Source: Streptomyces mesophilus (GTDB lineage Bacteria > Actinomycetota > Actinomycetes > Streptomycetales > Streptomycetaceae). Taken from it: DNA of 33,608 nucleotides. Both the position numbers and the translations under genes were made by a program. The stretch's first letter is position 1. Every line of letters begins with the position of its first letter. This document shows, piece after piece, positions 13,062-21,652 of this stretch. The notes under the pieces were generated by a model. It worked only from the letters and a program-made list of their open reading frames with translations. It searched no databases and was not told the DNA's origin. The DNA lies in assembly GCF_011044995.1 (NCBI RefSeq), contig NZ_JAAKZW010000071.1:1-33608 (forward strand), given 5' to 3'.

Positions 13062-15581
13062 CCGGCGGTCTCCGTACCTGATGGTCACGGCCCGCTGAGC
13101 GGTGACGTCACGCGCCGAGCGGGCGACGGCGAGCGTGTAGGTGCCGGGGACCAGCTCCCACCGCCCCGCAGTCCAGGTCATCAACTCCCGTACGGGTACC
13201 GAGAGTTCCATACGAGTGGACGCCTTCGCTTGCAGCGTCACCTTGCGGAATCCGACGAGCCGGCGCGGCTCGGCCGCCGCCGCGTCCGGCAGTGTCGCGT
13301 AGAGCTGGACGACCTCGGTGCCCGCGCGGGTGCCGGTGTTCGTGACGGTGACGGCGACGGTGGCCTTCCGGGCGGCGGCGTCGTAGGACGCTTCGAGTGA
13401 GCCGTGGCTGAAGGTGGTGTACGACAGGCCGTGGCCGAAGGGGAAGCGGGGGCGCTGCCCGTGGCGGTCGTAGAAGCGGTAGCCGACGTGGATGCCCTCG
13501 TCGTAGCCGACCGCTCCGTTCGTTCCCGGGTACGTGGCGGTGGTGGTGCCCGGGCCCTGGCTCGGGTCGGCCGGGAAGGTGACGGGGAGGCGGCCTGCCG
13601 GGTCGCTGTCGCCGAAGAGGATCGCGGCGAGCGCGGTGCCCGTGCCGCGGCCGCCGTACCAGGCTTGGACGACGGCTGCGGCCTCGTGCTGCCACGGCAT
13701 GGCGACCGGGCCGTCGGTGTTGAGGACGACGACGGTACGGGGGTTCGCGGCGGCGACCGCGCCGATGAGCCGGTCCTGGTCGCCGGGCAGCCCCAGCCGG
13801 AGGTGGTCCATGTCCTCGCCCGCGACGCGGTTCACGAACACGACCGCGGCGTCCGCGGCACGGGCGGCTTCGACCGCCGCGGGGATCAGCGACTCGGGCT
13901 GCCAGCCGAGGGTGAGGCCGCACGTACCGGTGTCCGCACCGGAGTTGGTGTAGCGCAGCTCCACGGTGACGGGCCGGCCCGCCGTCAGTTCGACGGTGGC
14001 GCCCAGCGGATAGTCGTAGGGGCCGAGGAAGAAGCGGCGGGTGTGCCGGGTGCCTGAGACGACGGTGGTGCCGTTGATCTTCAGGGTGGCGGTGCCCGCG
14101 GTCAGGAGCGAGAAGCGGTGCAGGCCCGTGGTGGTCGGCACGAGGGCGCCGGTCCAGGTCGCCGACCAGACGGCCGGGAGTCCGTCCACGGGTGCGGCGG
14201 TGAAGTCGACGGTCGCGTCGGTCCGGGTGGCGAGCGGGGTGCCGGTGGCGTCGGCACCCGCGTAATAGGTTCCGGTCAGGCCGCCTGTCGCACCCGCGCG
14301 GGTCCGAAGGACGGACGAAGGAACGGTGTCCAGGGGCAGGTCTCCCTTGGTGCCCTGCGCGTGGGTCACCTTCACGGCGGTGCCGGCGCGCGTGCGGATC
14401 GCCTGGAGCGGGGTGGTCCAGGTGCCGGGGTCCACGTAGGTGGAGCCGGAGACGCCGGTCAACACGTCCGTGCCCGCCGGGCCGATGACCGCGAGGGACT
14501 TCACCGTCGCGGGCAACGGCAGCGTGCCGGTGCGGTTGGCGAGCAGCACCGTGGAGCCGACCGCGGCCTCGTGGGCGAGGTCCTGGTGGGCCTTGGTGCT
14601 CACGTCGGCGGAGGGTGCGGGCAGCGGGTGGTCGAAGAGGCCCGTCGCGTACATGGTGATCAGGATGCGGCGTGCCGCGTCGTGCAGACGGGTCCCCGGG
14701 ATCGCGCCGCCGGCGAGGGAGCCGGGAGCGAGCTTCACTCCGCCCGGTCCGAGGCCGGCCAGGTCCATCCCGGCCCGGGCGGCGGCGACTTGGTCATCGC
14801 CCGCCCAGAAGTCCGGGACGGTGTAGCCCTGGAGTCCGAGGCCCTTCTTCAAGTCGTCGTAAAGGGCGGGGTTCTGGGTCGCGAAGACGCCGTTGATCTT
14901 CGGGTACGCCATCATCACCGAGGTGGCCGGGGCGGCCGCGATGACGTGCCGGAACGGTGCCTGGTAGATCTCGTGCAGCGCCCGCCCGGAGACCTTGGTG
15001 TCCGTGAAGAAGCGGTGGGTCTCCTGGGTGTAGCCGGCGAAGTGCTTCACCGTGGCGGCGACATGGCGGCTCTGCATCCCGGTGGTGCAGGCCGCCGCGA
15101 GCCGTCCGGCGAGCAGCGGGTCCTCGCCCATGCTCTCGGCCTGGCGGCCGAAGTGCCAGGTGCGGGTGATGTCGACGGTGGGGCCGAGCAGGTTGTTGTA
15201 GCCCTTCGCGCGGCCTTCGGTACCGATGGCGACACCGATCCTGCGCATCAACTCGCCATCGAACGTGGCCGCTTGGGCCAGCGGTACGGGGAAGGCGGTC
15301 ACGCCCCGCTCGCCGCGCAGTCCGGCGGAGGCGTCGGCCATGGTCAGGGCCGGTATGCCCAGGTGCGCGAGTGCGGCGAAGTCGCAGCGTACGAGCGACT
15401 CCTTCTCTGCCTCCGTCATGCGCGCGAGCAGCGCGTCGGCGCGCTCCTGAGGAGTGGTCCCGTCGGCGGCGGTCGGCGTGGTCCCGTCGGCGGCTGCCGC
15501 CTCGTTGAGGACCGGGACGGGGGTCATGCCCACGGACAGGGCGGTGAGGGTGGCGGCGCCGAGAAACGTTCGTCGGTTCAC
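13056..15581 (-). CDS. GH3 glycosidase with PA14 insert, Tat-exported
   Basis: This is an 841-residue glycoside hydrolase family 3 protein. The N-terminus has a twin-arginine signal (NRRTFLGAATLTALSVG) and an Ala-rich cleavage region around residues 28-31. The GH3 barrel shows ALTMADASAGLRG, NNLLGPTVDITRTWHFGR, VAATVKHFAGY and the expected nucleophile Asp257 in GYTVPDFWAG. A PA14 domain follows at about 430-575 (GLTGTYYAGADATGT), then GH3 C-terminal and fibronectin-III-like regions (PFGHGLSYTTF). GTG 15581 has GGAG upstream. It is the last gene of the sugar operon, 55 bases after the rhamnosidase, and probably removes beta-linked sugars outside the cell. PA14 inserts often shape substrate specificity. 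Confidence 0.9.
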   Translation of the reverse strand: MNRRTFLGAATLTALSVGMTPVPVLNEAAAADGTTPTAADGTTPQERADALLARMTEAEKESLVRCDFAALAHLGIPALTMADASAGLRGERGVTAFPVPLAQAATFDGELMRRIGVAIGTEGRAKGYNNLLGPTVDITRTWHFGRQAESMGEDPLLAGRLAAACTTGMQSRHVAATVKHFAGYTQETHRFFTDTKVSGRALHEIYQAPFRHVIAAAPATSVMMAYPKINGVFATQNPALYDDLKKGLGLQGYTVPDFWAGDDQVAAARAGMDLAGLGPGGVKLAPGSLAGGAIPGTRLHDAARRILITMYATGLFDHPLPAPSADVSTKAHQDLAHEAAVGSTVLLANRTGTLPLPATVKSLAVIGPAGTDVLTGVSGSTYVDPGTWTTPLQAIRTRAGTAVKVTHAQGTKGDLPLDTVPSSVLRTRAGATGGLTGTYYAGADATGTPLATRTDATVDFTAAPVDGLPAVWSATWTGALVPTTTGLHRFSLLTAGTATLKINGTTVVSGTRHTRRFFLGPYDYPLGATVELTAGRPVTVELRYTNSGADTGTCGLTLGWQPESLIPAAVEAARAADAAVVFVNRVAGEDMDHLRLGLPGDQDRLIGAVAAANPRTVVVLNTDGPVAMPWQHEAAAVVQAWYGGRGTGTALAAILFGDSDPAGRLPVTFPADPSQGPGTTTATYPGTNGAVGYDEGIHVGYRFYDRHGQRPRFPFGHGLSYTTFSHGSLEASYDAAARKATVAVTVTNTGTRAGTEVVQLYATLPDAAAAEPRRLVGFRKVTLQAKASTRMELSVPVRELMTWTAGRWELVPGTYTLAVARSARDVTAQRAVTIRYGDRRG

Positions 15582-15636
15582 AAGCGGCTCTCCGTACGGG
15601 TAGGGCGGCCGGTTCAGCGGCCGTGACGAGGTCGTT

Positions 15637-18231
15637 TCACGCCGCCGCAGGGAGGAGTTCGGCGGTGTCGAGGGTGTGCTCTCCCGGGCCGAGCGCGACC
15701 GGTGCGCACCCGGGGAGTTCGGCGGTGGCCGTGCAGCCTTCGGGCACGGTGATCCGTGCCCTCATGCCGTCGGCGGTCAGCTCCCAGTCCAGGGAGGCCG
15801 TGCCGTACGGCGTCTCATGGCGGGTGCGGGCCCAGGTGATGTCGCCGCCGGGACGCGGCCTGAAGGTCAACTCCCGGTAGCCGGGGGCCTGAAGAGCGAT
15901 GCCGCCGACGACCCGGTGCAGCCAGTCGGCCACCGCCCCGAGCGCGTAGTGGTTGAAGGAGGTCATGCCGCCCGGGTTGAGGGTGCCGTCGGGGCGGAGG
16001 CTGTCCCAGCGTTCCCAGATGGTGGTGGCGCCCATGGTGACCGGGTACAGCCAGGAGGGGCATGCGGTCTGGGTCAGCAGGCGGTAGGCGACGTCGGTGT
16101 GGCCGGTGTCGGTGAGGGCGTCGCAGATCAGGGGGGTACCGACGAAACCGGTGGCGATACGGGCGTCGTCGGCGAGCACGAGTTCCGCCAGGCGATCGCC
16201 CGCGGGCCCGCGCTGTTCCCGGGTCAGGAGGTCGAAGGCGAGGGCGACGGCGTACGCGGTGGGGGTGTCGCTGGTCATACGGCCGGTGGGCAGGACGTAG
16301 CGGCGGCGGAAGGCAGCCGTGACCTCGTCCGCGAGCGCCGCGTACCGTGCGGCGTCCCCATCGAGCCCCAACTCCGCGGCAGAGCAGGCGAGATGGCGGG
16401 TGGAGTGCGCGAAGTACGCGGTGGCGACCAGATAGCGGTCCGTACGGGAGGCGGCCGGGTCCTGTGGCGGTGCGGCCGGGTCGAGCCAGTCCCCCAGCTG
16501 GAAGCCGGTGTCCCACAGGCGGTCGGGTCCGGCGAGGCGCGCCACCAGGTCGACCCACGCCTTGCCCATCGCGTAGTGGCGGCGCAGGAGTTCACGGTCG
16601 CCGAAGCGCCGGTAAAGCACCCACGGGGTGAGGGTGGCGACGTCGCCCCAGGCGGCGCCGGGGCGGATCGGGGTCCACATCGACCCCCCGGGGATGACGG
16701 GCACGTACCAGGGAACGGTGCCGTCGGGCAGTTGCTCGAGGCCCACGTCGGTGAGCCAGGAGTCGAGCAGGCCGGCGCAGTCGTAGAGGTAGCTCGCGGT
16801 GGGGGCGAAGACCTGGATGTCGCCGGTCCAGCCGAGGCGCTCGTCGCGCTGCGGGCAGTCGGTGGGCAGATCGACGAAGTTCCCGCGCATGCTCCACACG
16901 ACGTTCTCGTGCAGCCGGTTGACCAGCGGATCACTGCACTCGAACCACCCCGTTCGCCGCATGTCGGAGTGGTACACGCGAGCGGTCACCATGCCGGGGG
17001 CCAACTCGCCGGGCCAGCCCGTGACTTCGGCGTACCGGAAGCCGTGCAGGGTGAAGCGGGGTTCCCAGGTGAGGCGCCCGCGGCCGGACAGGATCAGGGT
17101 GTCGGTGGAGTACGCCTTCCGCAGCGGACGTGTGGCCGGCTCGCCCCCGGACAGGATCTCGGCATGCCGGAGCGTGATCGTCGTCCCGGCCGGTCCGTCG
17201 ACGGTGACGCGGAGCCGGCCGACGAGGTTCTGGCCGAAGTCGAGGAGGTGGCGGCCGTCGCCGGTCGCCGTGATGGCGACCGGGGCTATCTGGTCGGTGC
17301 AGGCGACCGGGGGGCCGAGCGGGGCGACGAGGGTGCCGGCGTCGCGTTCACCCGTACGCACGGGTGACCAGTCACCGATGTCGGCGCCGGACGGCGTGGC
17401 CCAACTCGCCTCGTACAGACGGGCGTCGAAGGTCTCCCCCTCGTACAGGCCGCTGGAGAGGATCGGGCCGGGCGCCGCGCGCCAAGTGCCGTCCGTGGCG
17501 AGGACGGTCGTGGTGCCGTCGTCGTACGTCACCTCCAGTTGGGCGATCAGGGACTGGTCCGTGCCGTAGATGTTGCGGGTGCCGCCGTCGAAGCCGTACT
17601 TCCCGCGGTACCAGCCGTCACCGAGCCACGCGCCGAGGGTGTTGGCGCCTTCGGTGAGGTGGCCGGTGACGTCGTGGGTGCGGTAGCGCAGGCGGTGCGG
17701 GTAGACGGTCCAGCCGGGGGCGAGGGCCTCGTCGCCGACGCGCCGTCCGTTGATCTCCACCTCGTACAGGCCGTGGGCGGTGACGTAGAGACGGGCGCGG
17801 GTGACGGTCCGCTCGAGGGTGAAGTCCTTGCGGACGCGGGCCGGTTGGCGGTCCGCGTCGGGGTCCTCGGTCCAGGCCGCACCGACCGGCACGGCCTGCC
17901 AGTCGGTGGGGTCGAGCAGACCGGCCTCCACGGGGCGGGCCTCGCTCCAGGCGGAAGGGCCCTCCGCGCCGGTGGTCCAGACGCGGACGCGGGCCTCGGC
18001 CCGTTCGCGCGAGCGCAGCGGCGGTCCCGGCCAGGGCACGAGGATCTGCTCGGCGCTGTCGATACGGCCGCTGGACAACACCCCCGTATCGCGGGGGAGT
18101 TCGAGTTCGTACGCGGTCTGCCGGCCGGAGCCGGGCGGCAGGGTCCAGGACAGGCGTGGGGTGGCGGTGCCGATGCCGAGGCCGTCCGGGAGGTGCTCGA
18201 AGGACACCGGTGAGGGCGGGGAGGGCAGCAA
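15637..18231 (-). CDS. Alpha-L-rhamnosidase, GH78
   Basis: This is an 864-residue GH78 enzyme. Domains in order: an N-terminal fibronectin-III-like part (LGIGTATPRLSWTLPPGSG), the Bac_rhamnosid_N domain (ARLYVTAHGLYEVEINGRRV, GDGWYRGKYG), a beta domain (FGQNLVGRLRVTV), the (alpha/alpha)6 catalytic barrel with DCPQRDERLGWTGD near residue 460 (general-acid Glu region), and a C-terminal beta domain (MTSFNHYALGAVADWLHRVV upstream of it). There is no signal peptide, so it acts in the cytoplasm on imported rhamnosides. The frame stays open far upstream, but this is not a fusion. The TTG at 18231 was chosen because AAAGG lies 7 bases before it; GTG 18207 has no ribosome site. Confidence 0.9.
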   Translation of the reverse strand: MLPSPPSPVSFEHLPDGLGIGTATPRLSWTLPPGSGRQTAYELELPRDTGVLSSGRIDSAEQILVPWPGPPLRSRERAEARVRVWTTGAEGPSAWSEARPVEAGLLDPTDWQAVPVGAAWTEDPDADRQPARVRKDFTLERTVTRARLYVTAHGLYEVEINGRRVGDEALAPGWTVYPHRLRYRTHDVTGHLTEGANTLGAWLGDGWYRGKYGFDGGTRNIYGTDQSLIAQLEVTYDDGTTTVLATDGTWRAAPGPILSSGLYEGETFDARLYEASWATPSGADIGDWSPVRTGERDAGTLVAPLGPPVACTDQIAPVAITATGDGRHLLDFGQNLVGRLRVTVDGPAGTTITLRHAEILSGGEPATRPLRKAYSTDTLILSGRGRLTWEPRFTLHGFRYAEVTGWPGELAPGMVTARVYHSDMRRTGWFECSDPLVNRLHENVVWSMRGNFVDLPTDCPQRDERLGWTGDIQVFAPTASYLYDCAGLLDSWLTDVGLEQLPDGTVPWYVPVIPGGSMWTPIRPGAAWGDVATLTPWVLYRRFGDRELLRRHYAMGKAWVDLVARLAGPDRLWDTGFQLGDWLDPAAPPQDPAASRTDRYLVATAYFAHSTRHLACSAAELGLDGDAARYAALADEVTAAFRRRYVLPTGRMTSDTPTAYAVALAFDLLTREQRGPAGDRLAELVLADDARIATGFVGTPLICDALTDTGHTDVAYRLLTQTACPSWLYPVTMGATTIWERWDSLRPDGTLNPGGMTSFNHYALGAVADWLHRVVGGIALQAPGYRELTFRPRPGGDITWARTRHETPYGTASLDWELTADGMRARITVPEGCTATAELPGCAPVALGPGEHTLDTAELLPAAA

Positions 18232-18256
18232 AGGGGGAACCTTTCGTTCACGTGCG

Positions 18257-18298
18257 CGGGAGCGGAAGAGAAGGGCCGTCAGCCCTTGACCGCTCCCG
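18257..18298 (-). promoter_or_regulatory. Intercistronic stem-loop between permease and rhamnosidase
   Basis: An outer 9-bp stem, CGGGAGCGG (18257-18265) with CCGCTCCCG (18290-18298), encloses an inner 6-bp stem, AAGGGC (18271-18276) with GCCCTT (18282-18287), with a small internal loop. It spans the permease stop codon. It may protect the transporter mRNA from 3' decay or attenuate transcription into the glycosidases. Confidence 0.6.
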
Positions 18299-19115
18299 AG
18301 GTGAGGCCCTTCATGACCTTCTGGTTGAGGAAGAGATAGATCAGGAGGGTGCCGAAGACGTTGATGCAGATGGCGGCGAAGAGCGGCCCGTACTGGGTGG
18401 CGCCGAAGTCGCCGGTGAAGTTCAGCAGGCCGACCTGGATGGTGCGCAGGTCCTGGTTGTTGGTGAACGTCAGGGCGATCAGGAGGTCGTTCCAGATGAA
18501 GAAGAACTGCACCAGGCCGACGGTGAGCAGGGCGTTGCGCACCATGGGCACGCTGATGGTCCAGAACGCCCGCAGGATGCCGGCGCCGTCGATGGTGGCC
18601 GCCTCGAACAGCTCGCGGGGCACGGTGCGGTAGTACGTCGCCATCATGAAGACGGTCAGCGGCAGACCTGTTCCCGTGTACGTGAGGATCAGCGGCCACA
18701 GCGTGCCGGACAGGCCCGACTGGAAGTACACGGTGAACAGGGGCAGCAGGATCATCTGCGGCGGCACCATCATGCCCGCGAGGAAGACCACAAGGGTCAC
18801 GCTCCGGCCCTTCCACACCATGATCTGCAGGGCGAAACCGGCTGCGGTGCCCAGGAGCAGGATCAGGGCGAGTGCGGGGAGTACGGCGAGCAGGCTGTTC
18901 TGTACGTACAGGCCGATGTTGCCGGTGGTCCAGGCCTCCGTGTAGTTGCCCCATTCCCAGGTGGTGGGCAGGCTCCAGGTGGAGTTGTTCAGGTAGTCGT
19001 CGTTGGACTTCAGCGAGGTCAGGAACATCCAGATCAGCGGATAGATCTCCACGACCAGGAGCAGTCCGACGGCGAGCTTCACCCACCAGCGGCGGGCGTG
19101 CATGCGGGTGGCCAT
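18279..19115 (-). CDS. Carbohydrate ABC transporter permease (MalG-like, CUT1)
   Basis: This is a 278-residue inner-membrane permease with about six helices, starting with KLAVGLLLVVEIYPLIWMF. The EAA loop that docks the ATPase is clear: ELFEAATIDGAGILRAFWTISVP. The C-terminus LFLNQKVMKGLTSGAVKG is the classic end of CUT1 MalG-type permeases. It starts 3 bases after the MalF-like permease gene and must work with it and the binding lipoprotein. The operon has no ATPase gene; in Streptomyces the shared ATPase MsiK usually energises such importers, and that is assumed here. Confidence 0.95.
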   Translation of the reverse strand: MATRMHARRWWVKLAVGLLLVVEIYPLIWMFLTSLKSNDDYLNNSTWSLPTTWEWGNYTEAWTTGNIGLYVQNSLLAVLPALALILLLGTAAGFALQIMVWKGRSVTLVVFLAGMMVPPQMILLPLFTVYFQSGLSGTLWPLILTYTGTGLPLTVFMMATYYRTVPRELFEAATIDGAGILRAFWTISVPMVRNALLTVGLVQFFFIWNDLLIALTFTNNQDLRTIQVGLLNFTGDFGATQYGPLFAAICINVFGTLLIYLFLNQKVMKGLTSGAVKG

Positions 19116-19118
19116 GGC

Positions 19119-20003
19119 TCAGCCCTCCGTGAGATCGCGCCGCGAGACGCGGTAGACGGCCAGGCTCACCAGCAGGCACACGACGGTGAGGAGCAGGGCG
19201 ATGGTGCTGCCGTAGCCGTACTCGCTGTAGGTGAACGACGTCTGGAACATGTACAGGGTCAGTGGCGTGGTGCCGTTGCCGGGGCCGCCGCCCGTCAGGG
19301 CGACGATCGAGTCGAAGACCTTGAGGGTGCCGTTGATGCTGAAGATCAGCGAGGACAGCAGGACGGGCAGCGACAGCGGCAGCACGATGTGGCGGACCAG
19401 GCGAAGGCCCGTGGCGCCGTCGAGGCGGGCCGACTCGAGGGTCTCCTCGGGGATGTCGACCAGGCCGGCGAAGAGCAGCACGGCGTAGAAGCCCATGGAG
19501 CGCCAGATGTCCATGACGACCAGGACCCAGAAGGCGCTCCCTGCGCTGCCGAAGAAGTCGACCGACTCCAACCCCACCGCATTCAGGAGGGAGTTGACCG
19601 GTCCCGTCTGCGGGGCGACCTGGAAGAACTTCTGGAACAGCAGCCCGACGGCCACGGTGGGCAGCACCACGGGGAAGAACACGAGGGTACGGACCAGGGC
19701 GGAGGCGCGCTTGAGGAAGAACACGTAGAGCAGGGCGATCAGATAGCCCGCCACGACCTGGCCGACGGTGACGGCGGCGGCGTACTTGAGCGTGAACCAG
19801 AGCGCGTCGCGCACGGCCGGGTCGGCGAGGAGCCGGGAGAAATTGGCGACGCCGTTGCCGGTGAAGCCGTCGATGGTGTTGCCCCGGGTGAAGGAGTACC
19901 CGAGCGACCACGCCATCGGGACGAGCATGATCAGGGTGTAGACGAGGAGAGCGGGGCCGAGCAGGATCGCGATGGCCCTGCGGTCACCGAGTACGCGGTG
20001 CAT
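19119..20003 (-). CDS. Carbohydrate ABC transporter permease (MalF-like, CUT1)
   Basis: This is a 294-residue permease with six predicted helices, beginning AIAILLGPALLVYTLIMLVPMAWS. The EAA loop reads ETLESARLDGATGLRLVRHIVLP. TFTYSEYGYGSTIALLL-like text near the C-terminus is typical of MalF/UgpA relatives. It lies 42 bases after the binding-protein gene and 3 bases before the second permease. The pair would form the channel for a rhamnose-containing oligosaccharide or glycoside, judging by the GH78 gene downstream. Confidence 0.95.
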   Translation of the reverse strand: MHRVLGDRRAIAILLGPALLVYTLIMLVPMAWSLGYSFTRGNTIDGFTGNGVANFSRLLADPAVRDALWFTLKYAAAVTVGQVVAGYLIALLYVFFLKRASALVRTLVFFPVVLPTVAVGLLFQKFFQVAPQTGPVNSLLNAVGLESVDFFGSAGSAFWVLVVMDIWRSMGFYAVLLFAGLVDIPEETLESARLDGATGLRLVRHIVLPLSLPVLLSSLIFSINGTLKVFDSIVALTGGGPGNGTTPLTLYMFQTSFTYSEYGYGSTIALLLTVVCLLVSLAVYRVSRRDLTEG

Positions 20004-20045
20004 GGGTGGAGTCCACTTCGTATCCGTTGAGACGTGCCGGGCCGG

Positions 20046-21371
20046 TTACTTGGCGGCGAGCGCGTCCTGGACCGTCTGCATGAACTGCTGCGGGCTCAAG
20101 CTTCCGCTGACGAGGCCGGCCGCGTTGGTCTGGCTGACGGTGGTGGCCTTGGTGCTGAACAGGGCCTCGAACCACAGCACGTTCTGCTTCGAGGAGCTGA
20201 TGGTGTCCCGGACCTGGGTGGTGACCTCGTTGGCGTCCTTGACCTCGGTGTTCACCTTGAAGCCGGAGATGGCACCGTGGTCCTTCAGTGCGGTGCTGCC
20301 GTAGTTCTTGGCGATGCAGGAGACCCAGGCACCGGTGTTCTTGTCGAAGGACTTCTCGCTCAGGGCGATCCCGAGGCCGACATTGGAGGGGTACTGGTCG
20401 ACGGAGCCCTTGCCGCCGGCGACGGCCGGGAACGGCAGGAAGCCGACGTTCTCGGCGCCGACCTTGTTCTGCTTGCCGTCGGCGATGTTCGCCAGCGCCC
20501 AGCTGCCCATGTAGAACATGGCGGCCTTGCCACTCAGGAACTGGTTCATCGCGGTGTCGTAGTCGATGGAGCCGACACCCTTGCCGAAGTACCCCTTTTT
20601 GCCGAGGTCGGCGACCTCCTGGGCGGCCTTCACATACGCGGGGTCGGTGAGCTTCGCCTTGCCGTCGGCGACTTTCTGCAGGGCGTCCGGGCCGAGGCTG
20701 CGGTGGAGGTAGCCGCTGATGAGCCGGGTCAGCGGCCAGCCCTGCTGACCGGACGCGGAGAACGGCTGGATGCCCTCGGCCTCCAACTTCGCGGCGGCGT
20801 CCCGGAGTTCGGCCCAGGTGCCCGGGGCCTTGATGCCGTGCACCTCGAAGACCTTCTTGTTGTAGAAGATCCCCTCGATGTTGTACTCGTACGGCAGTAC
20901 GTCCATCTTGCCGCCGTACAGCGCCTTGATGGTGGAGACGGCCGCCGGCTCCAGCTGGTCGAACACGCCGAGCTTCGTCAGCTCGCCCTCCAGGTCGGCG
21001 ACCTTGCCCGAGTTCTCCAACTGCTGGGTGAGCGCGGGGGCGTTGCCCGCCGCGAACTGGACCGGCAGGGCGTCCTGCCCCGCGAGCAGCTGCAGCTTCT
21101 GGTCGAGGCTCGCCTGCGGCACCGTCTCCACCTTCAGCGGCAGCGCCTCCTGCGCGGGCTTGCACGCACCCTTGGACAGGGAGGTCAGCGCGTTCTTGAC
21201 GGTGGTGTTCTCGGTGACGCTCAGGTAGCTGAACTCCTTGGGCGTGGTCGACGTTCCGCCGCCGGTACCGCCGCAGGCGGTCGCGAGCAGGGATATCGAG
21301 GCGACACCGGTCGTGAGCAGGGCGAGGCGCGTGCGGTGCGTGCGGCGGGTAACGAGGGCGCGGGAAGACAC
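20046..21371 (-). CDS. Extracellular sugar-binding lipoprotein of an ABC transporter
   Basis: This is a 441-residue family 1 solute-binding protein. A basic N-region and hydrophobic core lead to a lipobox LLATAC with the lipidated Cys33, followed by a Gly/Thr-rich linker. Later segments are typical of sugar-binding proteins: PVQFAAGNAPALTQQL, DVLPYEYNIEGIFYNKKVFE, GTWAELRDAAAKL, FLSGKAAMFYMGSWALA. GTG 21371 has GGGAG 6 bases upstream. It is the first gene of the operon, reading away from the LacI gene, with two LacI-type operators in the shared promoter region. It probably captures rhamnosides outside the membrane and hands them to the two permeases. Confidence 0.94.
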   Translation of the reverse strand: MSSRALVTRRTHRTRLALLTTGVASISLLATACGGTGGGTSTTPKEFSYLSVTENTTVKNALTSLSKGACKPAQEALPLKVETVPQASLDQKLQLLAGQDALPVQFAAGNAPALTQQLENSGKVADLEGELTKLGVFDQLEPAAVSTIKALYGGKMDVLPYEYNIEGIFYNKKVFEVHGIKAPGTWAELRDAAAKLEAEGIQPFSASGQQGWPLTRLISGYLHRSLGPDALQKVADGKAKLTDPAYVKAAQEVADLGKKGYFGKGVGSIDYDTAMNQFLSGKAAMFYMGSWALANIADGKQNKVGAENVGFLPFPAVAGGKGSVDQYPSNVGLGIALSEKSFDKNTGAWVSCIAKNYGSTALKDHGAISGFKVNTEVKDANEVTTQVRDTISSSKQNVLWFEALFSTKATTVSQTNAAGLVSGSLSPQQFMQTVQDALAAK

Positions 21372-21486
21372 AGTTCACTCCCAGGAGAGTTCGGCGTAAC
21401 GAGAGAGGAGAGGTGGGGCAACGGAGCGCGGAGAGCGAGCACATGCGGCACACGGAGCGGATACGGTCCGGCCGCGGTGGGGTTTT

Positions 21487-21504
21487 GTGAAACGTTCCCC
21501 ATAA
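21487..21504. promoter_or_regulatory. LacI-family operator, distal copy
   Basis: GTGAAACGTTCCCCATAA contains the AACGTT core typical of LacI/GalR operators and matches the copy at 21609-21626 at 16 of 18 positions. It lies 116 bases upstream of the binding-protein start. Confidence 0.7.
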
Positions 21505-21608
21505 GCGAGTGGGCATCACCCTGCACGCAACTTCCGGCTACGTCAAGAGATCAGCCCGTAACTTCGCTGTAGTGCACGGAAGACGGAAGGACACAGCTGT
21601 GGCATTCT

Positions 21609-21626
21609 GTGAATCGTTCCCCTTAA
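21609..21626. promoter_or_regulatory. LacI-family operator, copy next to the regulator gene
   Basis: GTGAATCGTTCCCCTTAA lies 26 bases upstream of the LacI-type start and repeats the 21487 site in the same orientation. The two sites are 122 bases apart, so looping or separate control of the two divergent promoters is possible. Confidence 0.7.
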
Positions 21627-21652
21627 CACCACGAGATCTGGAGTAACTGACC

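Noticed and set aside
14118..15626. A 502-codon plus-strand frame opposite the GH3 gene
   Set aside because: Antisense shadow; the GH3 and PA14 domains on the minus strand are unambiguous.
15637..19911. A single 1424-codon minus-strand frame suggesting a giant fusion protein
   Set aside because: Only the last 864 codons resemble a protein (GH78). The upstream part overlaps the permease genes in another frame and is low-complexity Arg/Pro/His text.
18156..20030. A 624-codon open frame on the plus strand opposite the sugar permeases
   Set aside because: Antisense shadow of high-GC genes; its product is Gln/Glu/Asp/His-rich with no domain, while the minus strand codes two clear permeases.
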